A DNA stretch of 64,000 nt from Lachnospiraceae bacterium (GTDB lineage: Bacteria; Bacillota; Clostridia; Lachnospirales; Lachnospiraceae). This document shows positions 34,884 to 42,662 of the stretch, one piece after another; position 1 is the stretch's first letter, and every line of letters starts with the position of its first letter. Made by a program: the position numbers and the translations under genes. Location: assembly GCA_015057365.1 (NCBI GenBank), contig SVEN01000009.1, positions 1-64,000 on the forward strand, in the 5' to 3' direction. Under the pieces are notes generated by a model. That model was given only the letters and a program-made list of their open reading frames with translations. It was not told where the DNA came from and searched no databases.

Positions 34884-35375
34884 CTACAGTTCATGATAAT
34901 ACGGACAAATATCCTCGAAATGCCCGTCCTTCATCCGAAAGCCCTTCGGAATCGTACCAAGCTGTACAAATCCCAAACGTTCGTATAAATGTCTGGCATG
35001 GATGTTCGTCGCCACCACCGCATTAAACTGTAACACACCAAACCCATGCTTTTTCCCTTGCTCCAAGCAGTCCAAAACCAACTTTTCTCCGATATGTAGT
35101 CCCCTGCAGTCTTTGCTTACCGCATAACTGGCATTACAAATATGACCGCAACGTCCGATGTTGTTGGGATGCAATATGTATAATCCCAGCACCTGCCCGG
35201 TATCTTCATCTTCCGCAACACCGTTATAAGTCTGGGATGCAAAGAACTCAGTGCCTGTCGTTTCGTCCAGATAATCTTCTTGCGGAAAAGCAATTCCTTC
35301 CTCTACCACTTCGTTCCAAATTCGAATCATGGCCGATAAATCTTTTTCTTGATATTCTCTGACTACAATATTCAT
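34884..35375 (-). CDS. GNAT N-acetyltransferase
   Basis: 163 residues, single GNAT domain. Acetyl-CoA pyrophosphate-binding motif A is in YAVSKDCRGLHIGEKLVLDC, with the C-terminal ARHLYERLGFVQLGTIPKGF motif B. The form resembles phosphinothricin/L-amino-acid acetyltransferase-like members, but the acceptor is unknown. It is followed 12 nt later by the NUDIX gene. Confidence 0.85.
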   Translation of the reverse strand: MNIVVREYQEKDLSAMIRIWNEVVEEGIAFPQEDYLDETTGTEFFASQTYNGVAEDEDTGQVLGLYILHPNNIGRCGHICNASYAVSKDCRGLHIGEKLVLDCLEQGKKHGFGVLQFNAVVATNIHARHLYERLGFVQLGTIPKGFRMKDGHFEDICPYYHEL

Positions 35376-35442
35376 CCCAAGTCTCCGTTTTCTGTAAATC
35401 TATACTTTCTTTCAAAAATCATCCGATTTTCCACAAAAATCA

Positions 35443-36000
35443 CTAAACTTCTGCGCAGGAAAAGAAACTCACAATCTCCTCTACCCCCGCAACTGCCTGT
35501 GCATCCTCAATTGCCGGTACTTTGTCCGTATTATGGGAGCAAACAAGCGGATAAATCTCCTTGCAGTTCATGTTCTTTAGCAGTACTTTCGCTGTTTCGT
35601 AGGCTTTATCCGGCTTGCCGTCACCGCCCCCCACCAACAGCACCGCGCCCTTCTTCGGAATCAGTCCACTGTCTTCCTTACGGAAAAATCTGCTACAAAA
35701 GTAGGTCTGCAAGCGGCTTCCCACAGAAAGCATCGGTCCCGTAAGTTCCGAAAAATACACCGGGGAGGCAATCAGCACGTTGTCACAATCCCTCAGGTAC
35801 TCATATACATCCTGCATTTCATCCTGTATGGCACAGCCGGACCTTTCCTTACAATATCTGCAATCCAGACACGGGGAAATATTACACCGGTAGGCCTCCA
35901 CGATTTTTACTTCTCCCGGTAGCTGTTCCGTCAAAATTTTGAGCAAACTGACGGTATCTCCGTTTTTCCGCGGAGAACCGTTGAAAATTAAGGTTTTCAT
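35443..36000 (-). CDS. NADPH-dependent FMN reductase / flavodoxin-fold oxidoreductase
   Basis: 185 residues from the ATG at 36000 (SD AAGGAGG). Flavodoxin-fold FMN site FNGSPRKNGDTVSLL at the start, ASPVYFSELTGPMLS in the middle, and a cysteine cluster CNISPCLDCRYCKERSGC that is typical of the iron-sulfur flavoprotein-like NAD(P)H oxidoreductases. It likely reduces quinones or other small molecules with FMN. The preceding gene encodes an ABM-domain protein, a plausible partner in quinone handling. Confidence 0.85.
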   Translation of the reverse strand: MKTLIFNGSPRKNGDTVSLLKILTEQLPGEVKIVEAYRCNISPCLDCRYCKERSGCAIQDEMQDVYEYLRDCDNVLIASPVYFSELTGPMLSVGSRLQTYFCSRFFRKEDSGLIPKKGAVLLVGGGDGKPDKAYETAKVLLKNMNCKEIYPLVCSHNTDKVPAIEDAQAVAGVEEIVSFFSCAEV

Positions 36001-36010
36001 ATGTGCCTCC

Positions 36011-36310
36011 TTATTCTTTCGGCTCCTCAACGTACCGTTCCACCCGAAGACGAAGCTTATACTTATCCCGCAGCTCCGCAATCTGCTTCATCATCTCCGA
36101 CTTGTGATGGATATCCAGCGCCTCCTGGTCTTTCCAACGATCGATTAAAAGCACCGTTTCCGCATCCTCCATAGGAAAGAAATACTCATAGCGTTCGTTT
36201 CCTTCCTCTGCCCGGACCGCATCCACAATTCCCCTGGCGGTCATTTCTTCCGCAAATTTTCGGGCGTTGCCGTTTTGTCCGATGTAGTATAAATTTACGA
36301 TGATGCTCAT
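36011..36310 (-). CDS. ABM-domain (putative quinol monooxygenase) protein
   Basis: 99 residues from the ATG at 36310 (SD AGGAGGT). Ferredoxin-like ABM fold: IIVNLYYIGQNGNARKFAEE, ERYEYFFPMEDAETVLLIDR, WKDQEALDIHHKSEMM. Relatives include YgiN-type quinol monooxygenases. Its start overlaps the end of the upstream methyltransferase gene as ATGA, and a flavoprotein gene follows after 10 nt, so the three form one operon. Confidence 0.8.
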   Translation of the reverse strand: MSIIVNLYYIGQNGNARKFAEEMTARGIVDAVRAEEGNERYEYFFPMEDAETVLLIDRWKDQEALDIHHKSEMMKQIAELRDKYKLRLRVERYVEEPKE

Positions 36311-36909
36311 AGAATACCTCCTGCTTTCTTTCGTCCCAAATACCGCATGGTACGTGCCCGATACTCCCGGTATTCCGCTCCGCACATCTTCTCCATATGG
36401 GCTTCTTCCTGCAAAATCTGCAAGTGTAACATTACTGCCGCCCACAAGGAAATGATAAGAAGAGGGATGTTGAAAAACACCATGCAAATTCCAAAATACA
36501 GTAAATCAAAACCTACAAATGCCGGATTCCGACTCCAGGCATAGATTCCGCTCGTGACAAGCGTCGTCTTTTCCTCCGGAATTCCCACACGCCAACTGCT
36601 TTTCATGGTAACTGTAGCCATGGCAAAGAAAAGAACACCGCTTGCACCAAGTACAAGTCCCGTAATCCGTACCGGCAGTGGCAAATAGTGCTTCACAAGA
36701 AAAATACTTGCCACTTCCGCCACAATCACCAGCACTGTGGCAATACTCATGATCCGCTCAATCACCAACACCTTTTTCGGCTTGTTTCCCATGCCCATCT
36801 GATTGGTTTTGATGGATTGCTTTTTCTGGATAATAAGCTTTGCTATGTAAAAGGTGTAAAATGTGAATAAAAGAACAATTGCGATTCCTTGATATATCAT
36901 TGTTTCCAT
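36307..36909 (-). CDS. Membrane methyltransferase of the ICMT/PEMT-like family
   Basis: 200 residues, about five hydrophobic helices. The C-terminal signature GIYAWSRNPAFVGFDLLYFG and EEAHMEKMCGAEYREYRAR matches isoprenylcysteine carboxyl methyltransferase-like/phospholipid methyltransferase membrane enzymes that use S-adenosylmethionine. The acceptor in bacteria is generally unknown. SD-like GAGGAA precedes the ATG at 36909. It overlaps the ABM-domain gene by 4 nt. Confidence 0.82.
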   Translation of the reverse strand: METMIYQGIAIVLLFTFYTFYIAKLIIQKKQSIKTNQMGMGNKPKKVLVIERIMSIATVLVIVAEVASIFLVKHYLPLPVRITGLVLGASGVLFFAMATVTMKSSWRVGIPEEKTTLVTSGIYAWSRNPAFVGFDLLYFGICMVFFNIPLLIISLWAAVMLHLQILQEEAHMEKMCGAEYREYRARTMRYLGRKKAGGIL

Positions 36910-36919
36910 CGTAGTTTCC

Positions 36920-37591
36920 TCACCTTTCGTACATTCTGCATCGTTCAATCACTTTCGAAAATGGCAAAATTTCTTCTTCCGAAACCTCCATCTTCGCCAA
37001 ATACGCACTTCCGAACGCCTCATCCTTTTCCTTCAAAAGAAAATAAGTTCTTGCAATATCATACAGCTCCGGCCCCCTGCAAACATTCATAAAATCAATT
37101 ACAACCGCGCGATATTCCGTTGAAATCAACACATTTCCCGGATGAAAGTCCCCGTGTAACAACGTAACGCCCTCCGGTAATGCATTGATTTCTTCAAGCA
37201 ACGACGCCTCTGCTTTTTGACCTGCACCATTTAGCAGCATTCGCAAATATTCTTTATAGGACAAAACCGAAGCAGATTGTACAGATGCCTCTTTCAACCA
37301 GTTCTTCTGCAACCGTACAAATTCCTCCAGATAAAAAACAGCCTTTTCGGGATTCTCTAAAATACATTCCAGCATGGATTTTCCGGCAATTTTTTCATAC
37401 ACAATGCCGGTTCTTCCCTTAGATTCAACCATTTCAAACACCTTCGGCACCGGCAAACCTTGACGCTGTACTTCCGATGCATTCCAAAACTCCCGCTTCA
37501 CCGCATCCTTCGGATAGCCTCGATAGAACAGCTTGCAAACCTTTCCTTCTCCGTAATCGAACACTTCCGCCGTATTTCCTACTCCGACCAT
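36920..37591 (-). CDS. APH-family phosphotransferase (kinase-like)
   Basis: 223 residues from the ATG at 37591, which overlaps the previous stop as TAATG. Protein-kinase-like fold of the APH family: nucleotide lysine region GEGKVCKLFYRGYPKDAVKREF, catalytic loop LLHGDFHPGNVLIS and metal-binding VVIDFMNVCRGPELYDIART. Members phosphorylate aminoglycosides, choline, homoserine or sugars; the substrate here is unknown. It is not close enough to any resistance enzyme I know to call it one. Confidence 0.82.
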   Translation of the reverse strand: MVGVGNTAEVFDYGEGKVCKLFYRGYPKDAVKREFWNASEVQRQGLPVPKVFEMVESKGRTGIVYEKIAGKSMLECILENPEKAVFYLEEFVRLQKNWLKEASVQSASVLSYKEYLRMLLNGAGQKAEASLLEEINALPEGVTLLHGDFHPGNVLISTEYRAVVIDFMNVCRGPELYDIARTYFLLKEKDEAFGSAYLAKMEVSEEEILPFSKVIERCRMYER

Positions 37592-38061
37592 TACAACACC
37601 TTCTCCATTCCCACCTTCTGCGGCACCAGCCCGCACTTTTCGTAAAACTTCATGGCACTTTCGTTACAGGACCACACATTCAATGTCACATTATAGCATC
37701 CGGAAGCCTTGGCAAAGTCCAGCACATACTCATAAAGCGCCGTTCCGATATGCATTCCGCGTTTTTCCTCGTCTACGCACAAATCGTCGATGTAAAGCGT
37801 CTTAATATCCGTCAAAATGTTGTTATTCAAGTGCTGCTGAAATACGCAAAATGCATAACCAATCACTTCTTCCTGCTCATCCGTTGCCACAAACACTGGC
37901 TTACTATCGTCCTCCAGAATATCCATAAGCTCCGCATCGGTGTACTTCTTCGCATTCGGCTTAAAAATGTCCGGTCTGCCGTTGTGGTGCACCATCAGTA
38001 CCTGATGAAGTAGTTTGTTAATGCCACTCATATCCTTGTTTTCTGCACGTCTTATGTTCAT
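37591..38061 (-). CDS. GNAT N-acetyltransferase
   Basis: 156 residues, one GNAT domain: IRRAENKDMSGINKLL start, VIGYAFCVFQQH, DDLCVDEEKRGMHIGTALYE (acetyl-CoA motif) and ESAMKFYEKCGLVPQKVGME. The acceptor is unknown. Its stop overlaps the start of the phosphotransferase gene, so the acetyltransferase and kinase-like enzyme are made together, a pairing seen in small-molecule modification. Confidence 0.85.
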   Translation of the reverse strand: MNIRRAENKDMSGINKLLHQVLMVHHNGRPDIFKPNAKKYTDAELMDILEDDSKPVFVATDEQEEVIGYAFCVFQQHLNNNILTDIKTLYIDDLCVDEEKRGMHIGTALYEYVLDFAKASGCYNVTLNVWSCNESAMKFYEKCGLVPQKVGMEKVL

Positions 38062-38107
38062 ATCAATACCTCACTTATACTCTTTATTCATTGTTTTCGG
38101 GGGATGA

Positions 38108-38545
38108 TTATTCTTCCAACAGTTCTTCTGCGATTTTTACCGCAGACACAACCATTTTCGGACAAAACTCCGTAAAAAGACTATGCGTTCTTGCGTAAGC
38201 TTTGCCTTCCTCCGTTGCCAAATCACATCCTAACAACTCTTTACAGATATAAGAACCGTTCTCACCCTTAAATCGCTCTAAAAAACGGATTGCCATATCG
38301 TTTGTTTTCCATCTGCTTTCCAAATCAGCAATCTCACACTGTCCGTACTTTAGCCCCAATACCATCAACGCACCGACACAGGCTCCGCATACTTCACCCT
38401 TGCACATGCCTCCGCCGAAACATCCACCAAGCTTTAGTGCAGTTTTTATGTCCATTCCGAACTCATCTGCAAATGCTCCCAGCACAGCCTGAGAACAGTG
38501 GTATTTCTCTGCAAACAATTTTGTTGCAAGTTCCTCATGTGTCAT
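38108..38545 (-). CDS. C_GCAxxG_C_C family redox protein
   Basis: 145 residues. The family signature is visible in order: YHCSQAV, GGCFGGGMCKGEVCGACVGA, ICKELLGCD and FCPKMV, so conserved cysteines lie near 17, 42, 48, 53, 56, 101, 107 and 128. The family is thought to bind metal or take part in redox work but has no settled function. The start overlaps the miaA stop as ATGA, so it is coupled to a tRNA-modification gene. Confidence 0.88.
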   Translation of the reverse strand: MTHEELATKLFAEKYHCSQAVLGAFADEFGMDIKTALKLGGCFGGGMCKGEVCGACVGALMVLGLKYGQCEIADLESRWKTNDMAIRFLERFKGENGSYICKELLGCDLATEEGKAYARTHSLFTEFCPKMVVSAVKIAEELLEE

Positions 38546-39489
38546 TCTATAATCCCTCTCTTCTTCGCCTCTTCCAGCATTGCTGTAAGTATCGCGTCCT
38601 CGTTCTCATATGCACCCTTATCAAACCAAAGTACTTCCCGTTCCCGTTTAAACCAGGTAAGCTGTCGTTTCGCAAAGTGTCTTGTATCCCGCTTTAAGAT
38701 GTAGATTGCTTCCTCCAAGGTGCATTCCCCTTGTAAATATGCCACAATTTCCTTATAGCCAAGGCCCTGCATGGATACGGATTCCGGCCTACAGCCTTCC
38801 GCGAGAAGCCTCTTTACTTCCTCAACTAAGCCTTCCGCTAGCATGATGTCAATTCGTTTTTCAATTCGGTCATACAACACCGCACGATCCTGCGTCAATA
38901 CAAAATAAGCACTGTTGTAGGCCGATTCTTTGCCGTGTTGCTCCTCGTTATGTTCGGAAATCTTTGTGCCGGTCTGTTCAAAAAACTCCAACGCACGAAT
39001 GACCCGCTTTACATTGTTTGCATGAATCGCCTCCGCCGATGCCGGGTCCACCTCTCGAAGCCTTGCGTGTAACGCCTCTGCACCGTGTTCTTCCGCAAAG
39101 GCCGTCAGTTCCTCGCGGAAGGAGGTATCTTCCTCCGTCTCCGTAAAATCAATATCGTACAGCACCGCCTGAATGTAAAACCCGGTACCACCCACAAGGA
39201 TCGGCACATGTCCACGCCCGACGATTTCCCGAATCAGTCGTTTCGCCTCTGTGGCAAACCGCACCACATTATAATCCTCCGTAGGCTCGCAAATATCAAT
39301 CAAATGGTGCGTCACACCGCCCATTTCTTCTTTCTTAATCTTCGCCGTACCGATGTCCATCCGACGGTACACCTGCATGGAATCTGCCGAAATAATCTCG
39401 CCGTTTACCGCTTTTGCAAGTTTGATGGACAGATTGGTTTTTCCTACCGCCGTAGGGCCTGTCAGTATAAGTAATGGCAGTTTATCCAT
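38542..39489 (-). CDS. miaA: tRNA dimethylallyltransferase
   Basis: 315 residues. Adds a dimethylallyl group to A37 of tRNAs that read UNN codons. Motifs: P-loop GPTAVGKTNLS (about 11-21), ISADSMQVYRRMDIGTAK, THHLIDI, VGGTGFYIQAVL, and the C-terminal RDTRHFAKRQLTWFKRE. SD AAGGAGG precedes the ATG. In many clostridia it follows mutL directly; here about 6 kb of other genes lie between. Confidence 0.96.
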   Translation of the reverse strand: MDKLPLLILTGPTAVGKTNLSIKLAKAVNGEIISADSMQVYRRMDIGTAKIKKEEMGGVTHHLIDICEPTEDYNVVRFATEAKRLIREIVGRGHVPILVGGTGFYIQAVLYDIDFTETEEDTSFREELTAFAEEHGAEALHARLREVDPASAEAIHANNVKRVIRALEFFEQTGTKISEHNEEQHGKESAYNSAYFVLTQDRAVLYDRIEKRIDIMLAEGLVEEVKRLLAEGCRPESVSMQGLGYKEIVAYLQGECTLEEAIYILKRDTRHFAKRQLTWFKREREVLWFDKGAYENEDAILTAMLEEAKKRGIIE

Positions 39490-39509
39490 GAAAACGCCTC
39501 CTTAATTCC

Positions 39510-40415
39510 TTAATTCATTATCATCCACTCTATAATATCCCGAAATCGTTCTTCCGTCAGTGCATGTCCACCCGCATAACGCTTGTGCTCCAAATTCTGC
39601 GCTACACCTAGCATCTCATACCGTACACCAGCCATCTTCACAATTTCCGGTGCATCCATGGAATACTTATCCTCATCGGAAGAAACAATCAAAAGCTTCC
39701 TCGGGGCAACCAGTTTCACCAAATCGTCAATATCATACTTCCCATGGAAGTTCGGAATGACGCTGGCCAGTTCGATTCCGGTACCGTGCTTCATGCGATA
39801 TTCATAAGTGCATGCACTTCCGCTTGCACAAGCATAGGAAATCCTCTCATCCAGTGCGGCAAGAAACAATACCGTATTTCCGCCATAGGAATGACCAAGA
39901 GTTCCGATTCTACCAGTATCCACGAACGGTAAGCCTGCAAGCAGTGAAATCCCGTTCATAGCATCCGTCAAAACCTTTTTCATCAAAAACTCTCCGTTGA
40001 TCACTCGATACGTCATTTCATGAAAATGCTGCCAAAAATCAAAACCTTCCACAGTAGTGTCCTTCCGACGTTCTTCAAAACATATGGAATCAGGAGCCAA
40101 AACTACAAACCCTTGCTTTGCAAGGTCCGGACCAAAGGCCTGCAACGGATTCCCCACCAAACCGCAAACCTCACTTTTCCCTAAATGGTGTTCTCTATTA
40201 TGCTGATGGTTGATGAGAACCGCCGGATTATTCTTAAGAGTATCCGGTAACAACAAATATGCACTGACCTTGTCCCCGTCAGACGTATAAGATACTAATT
40301 GTCTTGTATAGCCCTCTTCCTTCACGGAATCCAGCACCTCATATGTAACATCGATTGCTTTCCAAGGTAAGGAAAGCCCGATAAGTTCTGCAATTTCATT
40401 TCTTAAGTTTGTCAT
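39510..40415 (-). CDS. Alpha/beta hydrolase, dienelactone-hydrolase-like
   Basis: 301 residues. Nucleophile elbow GTLGHSYGGNTVLF (Ser near 193), a probable acid residue in LLIVSSDEDKYSMD and a C-terminal histidine in KRYAGGHALTEE give a complete Ser-Asp-His set. N-terminal strands with VSAYLLLPDTLKNNPAVLIN resemble acetyl-xylan esterase/abhydrolase_7-type enzymes. No signal peptide, so cytoplasmic. Substrate unknown. It lies 20 nt from miaA but belongs to the accessory stretch. Confidence 0.82.
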   Translation of the reverse strand: MTNLRNEIAELIGLSLPWKAIDVTYEVLDSVKEEGYTRQLVSYTSDGDKVSAYLLLPDTLKNNPAVLINHQHNREHHLGKSEVCGLVGNPLQAFGPDLAKQGFVVLAPDSICFEERRKDTTVEGFDFWQHFHEMTYRVINGEFLMKKVLTDAMNGISLLAGLPFVDTGRIGTLGHSYGGNTVLFLAALDERISYACASGSACTYEYRMKHGTGIELASVIPNFHGKYDIDDLVKLVAPRKLLIVSSDEDKYSMDAPEIVKMAGVRYEMLGVAQNLEHKRYAGGHALTEERFRDIIEWMIMN

Positions 40416-40436
40416 AGGCTCACCTCACTATCCATA

Positions 40437-40817
40437 TTACAGCATTAACTTCTTTATGAATTCCTCAAGCACTTTCTCCCTGTTCTGCGCCGTTTCATAA
40501 TACGGCAATTGATACTTTTCGCACTGCTCTTTATAATACTTGCTGATTTCCACGATTTCTGCGCACTTCCGGCGATTTTCTTCCTCCGGCTTAAAATATG
40601 TATAGTCCTTCGGCGTATCATACTGCTTCAGCAGTTCAAAACGTTCCTCTGCCGTCACATCCGAAGTAATAAAATAATATATCTCACAAGTTTTTTCAAA
40701 GCCCGCAATAATCGAATCCATACTGATATGCTGATATCCGAACTTCTTTGCAATCATTTGTGATACCGTGCTTTTTCCGGCTCTCGGAACACCGGCTATA
40801 ATCATGTGCTTTGTCAT
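40437..40817 (-). CDS. Short P-loop kinase-like protein, possibly internally shortened
   Basis: 126 residues from the ATG at 40817 (SD AAAGGAG). Walker A GVPRAGKSTVS near 9-19, then KKFGYQHISMDSII as in nucleotide-kinase-like proteins. After FEKT it passes directly to a C-terminal segment (ITSDVTAEERFELLKQYDTP) that normally comes some 50 residues later in kinases of this shape, so part of the core may be missing. The start overlaps the NUDIX gene stop as ATGA. Confidence 0.6.
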   Translation of the reverse strand: MTKHMIIAGVPRAGKSTVSQMIAKKFGYQHISMDSIIAGFEKTCEIYYFITSDVTAEERFELLKQYDTPKDYTYFKPEEENRRKCAEIVEISKYYKEQCEKYQLPYYETAQNREKVLEEFIKKLML

Positions 40818-41278
40818 ATGCTTTCTCCTTTCGGATAACTGACTTCGTCGCCCCATCCAAGCACAACTTCCCGGAACCCTTCCACATCCATTAGCCCATA
40901 GGACCACAGAAACGCCCTGTCTTTTTCACTGAGTTCCGATAATTCTTTCCAACAAACTGCCTTAATTGCCTGTTCGCCGCCCGCCTCAATTTCCGGATCA
41001 TATCCTACCATCGGTTCCTGATCTGCGGAAACATCAACAAAAAAAACATACTCCCTATTTCCGTTGCTTCGATGTAACACATTCAACGGCCTTACCACCG
41101 TTCCCACAAGACCGCATTCTTCCCAAAGTTCCCTCACTGCAGCTTCTTCCGGTGTTTCCCCTCCTTCGATACCGCCACCCGGCAGTTCATAAATGTACCG
41201 TTGAAAACGATAGGTGTGTATCATCAATATTTTTCTGTTCCTTACTACCAATGCCAAGCTTCGATGCCGCATAGTCAT
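40814..41278 (-). CDS. NUDIX hydrolase
   Basis: 154 residues if begun at the ATG at 41278; a second ATG at 41272 is equally possible (SD-like AAAGG). Nudix box GIEGGETPEEAAVRELWEE then CG near 37-59. The YELPGGG entry and FFVDVSADQEP suit ADP-ribose pyrophosphatase-like members, but the substrate is unknown. It is coupled to the kinase-like gene by a 4-nt overlap. Confidence 0.8.
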   Translation of the reverse strand: MTMRHRSLALVVRNRKILMIHTYRFQRYIYELPGGGIEGGETPEEAAVRELWEECGLVGTVVRPLNVLHRSNGNREYVFFVDVSADQEPMVGYDPEIEAGGEQAIKAVCWKELSELSEKDRAFLWSYGLMDVEGFREVVLGWGDEVSYPKGESI

Positions 41279-41294
41279 CCTACCTTTCACTGTC

Positions 41295-41678
41295 TTACTT
41301 ACTCTCCAACGACACCAAGTACCCTGCTTTTTCTTCTGCAACTCTGTCGCCCACAGAAAACTTCTCCGAAATGATTCTTTTTTCATTCATCCGGTATTCT
41401 TTCTCCTCACCGTTTTCATCTATGGCATATACAAGCTTATCCGTCGAATCCGACACATCTTCAATCCGACTGATTTTCATCATATGCTCGGACAAGCGTT
41501 TATCTTTTGCTGCCCCGATTGCAATGCCAATACACATTCCTGTAGATATACCTATTGGCAATCCGAGAGCCAAATTGTCAAATAGAAGCAATCCAAAGTT
41601 TACCCCAAGCAACATTCCCATACACATTCCCAGCGACATATATAATGTCATATACTTTGAAACTTTCTTCTCGTCCAC
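41295..41678 (-). CDS. Small membrane protein with glycine-rich helices
   Basis: 127 residues from a GTG start with SD GGGAG. Two hydrophobic, glycine- and methionine-rich helices (about 10-34 and 36-54) followed by a soluble tail with DKLVYAIDENGEEKEYRM and GDRVAEEKAGYLVSLES. The methionine-rich first helix (MTLYMSLGMCMGMLLG) is notable. I do not recognise the family; it could be a small membrane subunit of unknown role. Confidence 0.6.
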   Translation of the reverse strand: MDEKKVSKYMTLYMSLGMCMGMLLGVNFGLLLFDNLALGLPIGISTGMCIGIAIGAAKDKRLSEHMMKISRIEDVSDSTDKLVYAIDENGEEKEYRMNEKRIISEKFSVGDRVAEEKAGYLVSLESK

Positions 41679-41726
41679 TTTATCTCCCTTCCTTTCCTAC
41701 ATCAACAATTTATACACGAACTTCAC

Positions 41727-42149
41727 CTATTCCTTCACTCTCCACATAGACATACCGCTTCCGGAAAACTCATTCGGTCGCACCTTAAACCCAAACTTCT
41801 CGTAAAATGCCTCTTTTCCTTTTGCAGCACCCAATATAAACATGATTTTATCTCCCGGTTCGGCAGCCTCCATGACCATATCCTTCAGACGTGTTACAAT
41901 CTCGGTCCCAATTCCCTGCCCTTGGTACTCCGGTCGCACAATCACATCACCCAGATACGCCGTATAACCGAAATCAAAGAGCATTCTTCCCATGCCCACA
42001 ATCTTTTCGCCGTCTCTTGCCGCCACCACAAAAGCGGTATGGGTAAGGCCGCGCTCCGCCTGCCCCGGAGTCAAAGCCTTCCAGTCCACACTGAGCCGAA
42101 GTTCGTTGTATTCCTCCGCCGACATTTTTTCGGTATAAGAAATCATCAT
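41727..42149 (-). CDS. GNAT N-acetyltransferase
   Basis: 140 residues, single GNAT domain with HTAFVVAARDGEKIVGMGRM, GDVIVRPEYQGQGIGTEIVT (acetyl-CoA binding) and KEAFYEKFGFKVRPNE. Acceptor unknown. The start overlaps the preceding membrane-protein stop as ATGA. It is the third GNAT gene of the accessory stretches. Confidence 0.85.
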   Translation of the reverse strand: MMISYTEKMSAEEYNELRLSVDWKALTPGQAERGLTHTAFVVAARDGEKIVGMGRMLFDFGYTAYLGDVIVRPEYQGQGIGTEIVTRLKDMVMEAAEPGDKIMFILGAAKGKEAFYEKFGFKVRPNEFSGSGMSMWRVKE

Positions 42150-42619
42150 CTTTCATCACTCTCCAACACAAGTATCGCATCCCGTACATCGTTGTACGCG
42201 ATTTTTGCATGTATACTCTTTTCCTTTAAAGGCCGAACCTTCGCTAAAAATTCATCCCTCCACACAGGCCTCGTAAGTTTTTCAACCTTTCGGCCTTTTC
42301 GTGTCTGAAAAGACGCCGTATAGTGTCGTGCCCCCCTGTAAAAGGGTGCTCTTTTCGGATGATTTAACTCCAACTCATAAATTTCATATCGTTCTATGTA
42401 CCGGAACAAATTGACATAGCAATAGATATGATATCCGATTATCGGTAAAAACAACATCGACATAACTCCCCCGAAAAACAAAAGCAGCATCGGCTTTACT
42501 TCTGTTCTGTAAATAATAAACGGAATAAAACATAGTAAATAGCATACACTTGTACTTACGATGATTTTCATTAACCACCGTGCCTCTAAAGAATGTTTCA
42601 CCGTTTCCTTTGTAACCAT
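42146..42619 (-). CDS. Hypothetical two-helix membrane protein
   Basis: 157 residues from the ATG at 42619 (SD AGGGAGAG); a TTG at 42649 lacks support. Two hydrophobic helices (about 18-37 and 42-66) are followed by a basic soluble tail of about 85 residues (YRGARHYTASFQTRKGRKVE). I do not recognise a family. It is coupled to the downstream GNAT gene by a 4-nt overlap. Confidence 0.55.
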   Translation of the reverse strand: MVTKETVKHSLEARWLMKIIVSTSVCYLLCFIPFIIYRTEVKPMLLLFFGGVMSMLFLPIIGYHIYCYVNLFRYIERYEIYELELNHPKRAPFYRGARHYTASFQTRKGRKVEKLTRPVWRDEFLAKVRPLKEKSIHAKIAYNDVRDAILVLESDER

Positions 42620-42662
42620 AAGCCTCTCCCTATCTGTGAACTTCTTCAAAATAATCCAAACG

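Noticed and set aside
36920-38061. Aminoglycoside-resistance pair (phosphotransferase plus acetyltransferase)
   Set aside because: Only superfamily motifs match; nothing ties either enzyme to a known resistance subfamily.
41295-41678. Holin-like reading of the methionine-rich membrane protein
   Set aside because: No lysis or phage genes nearby, and its soluble tail does not suit a holin.
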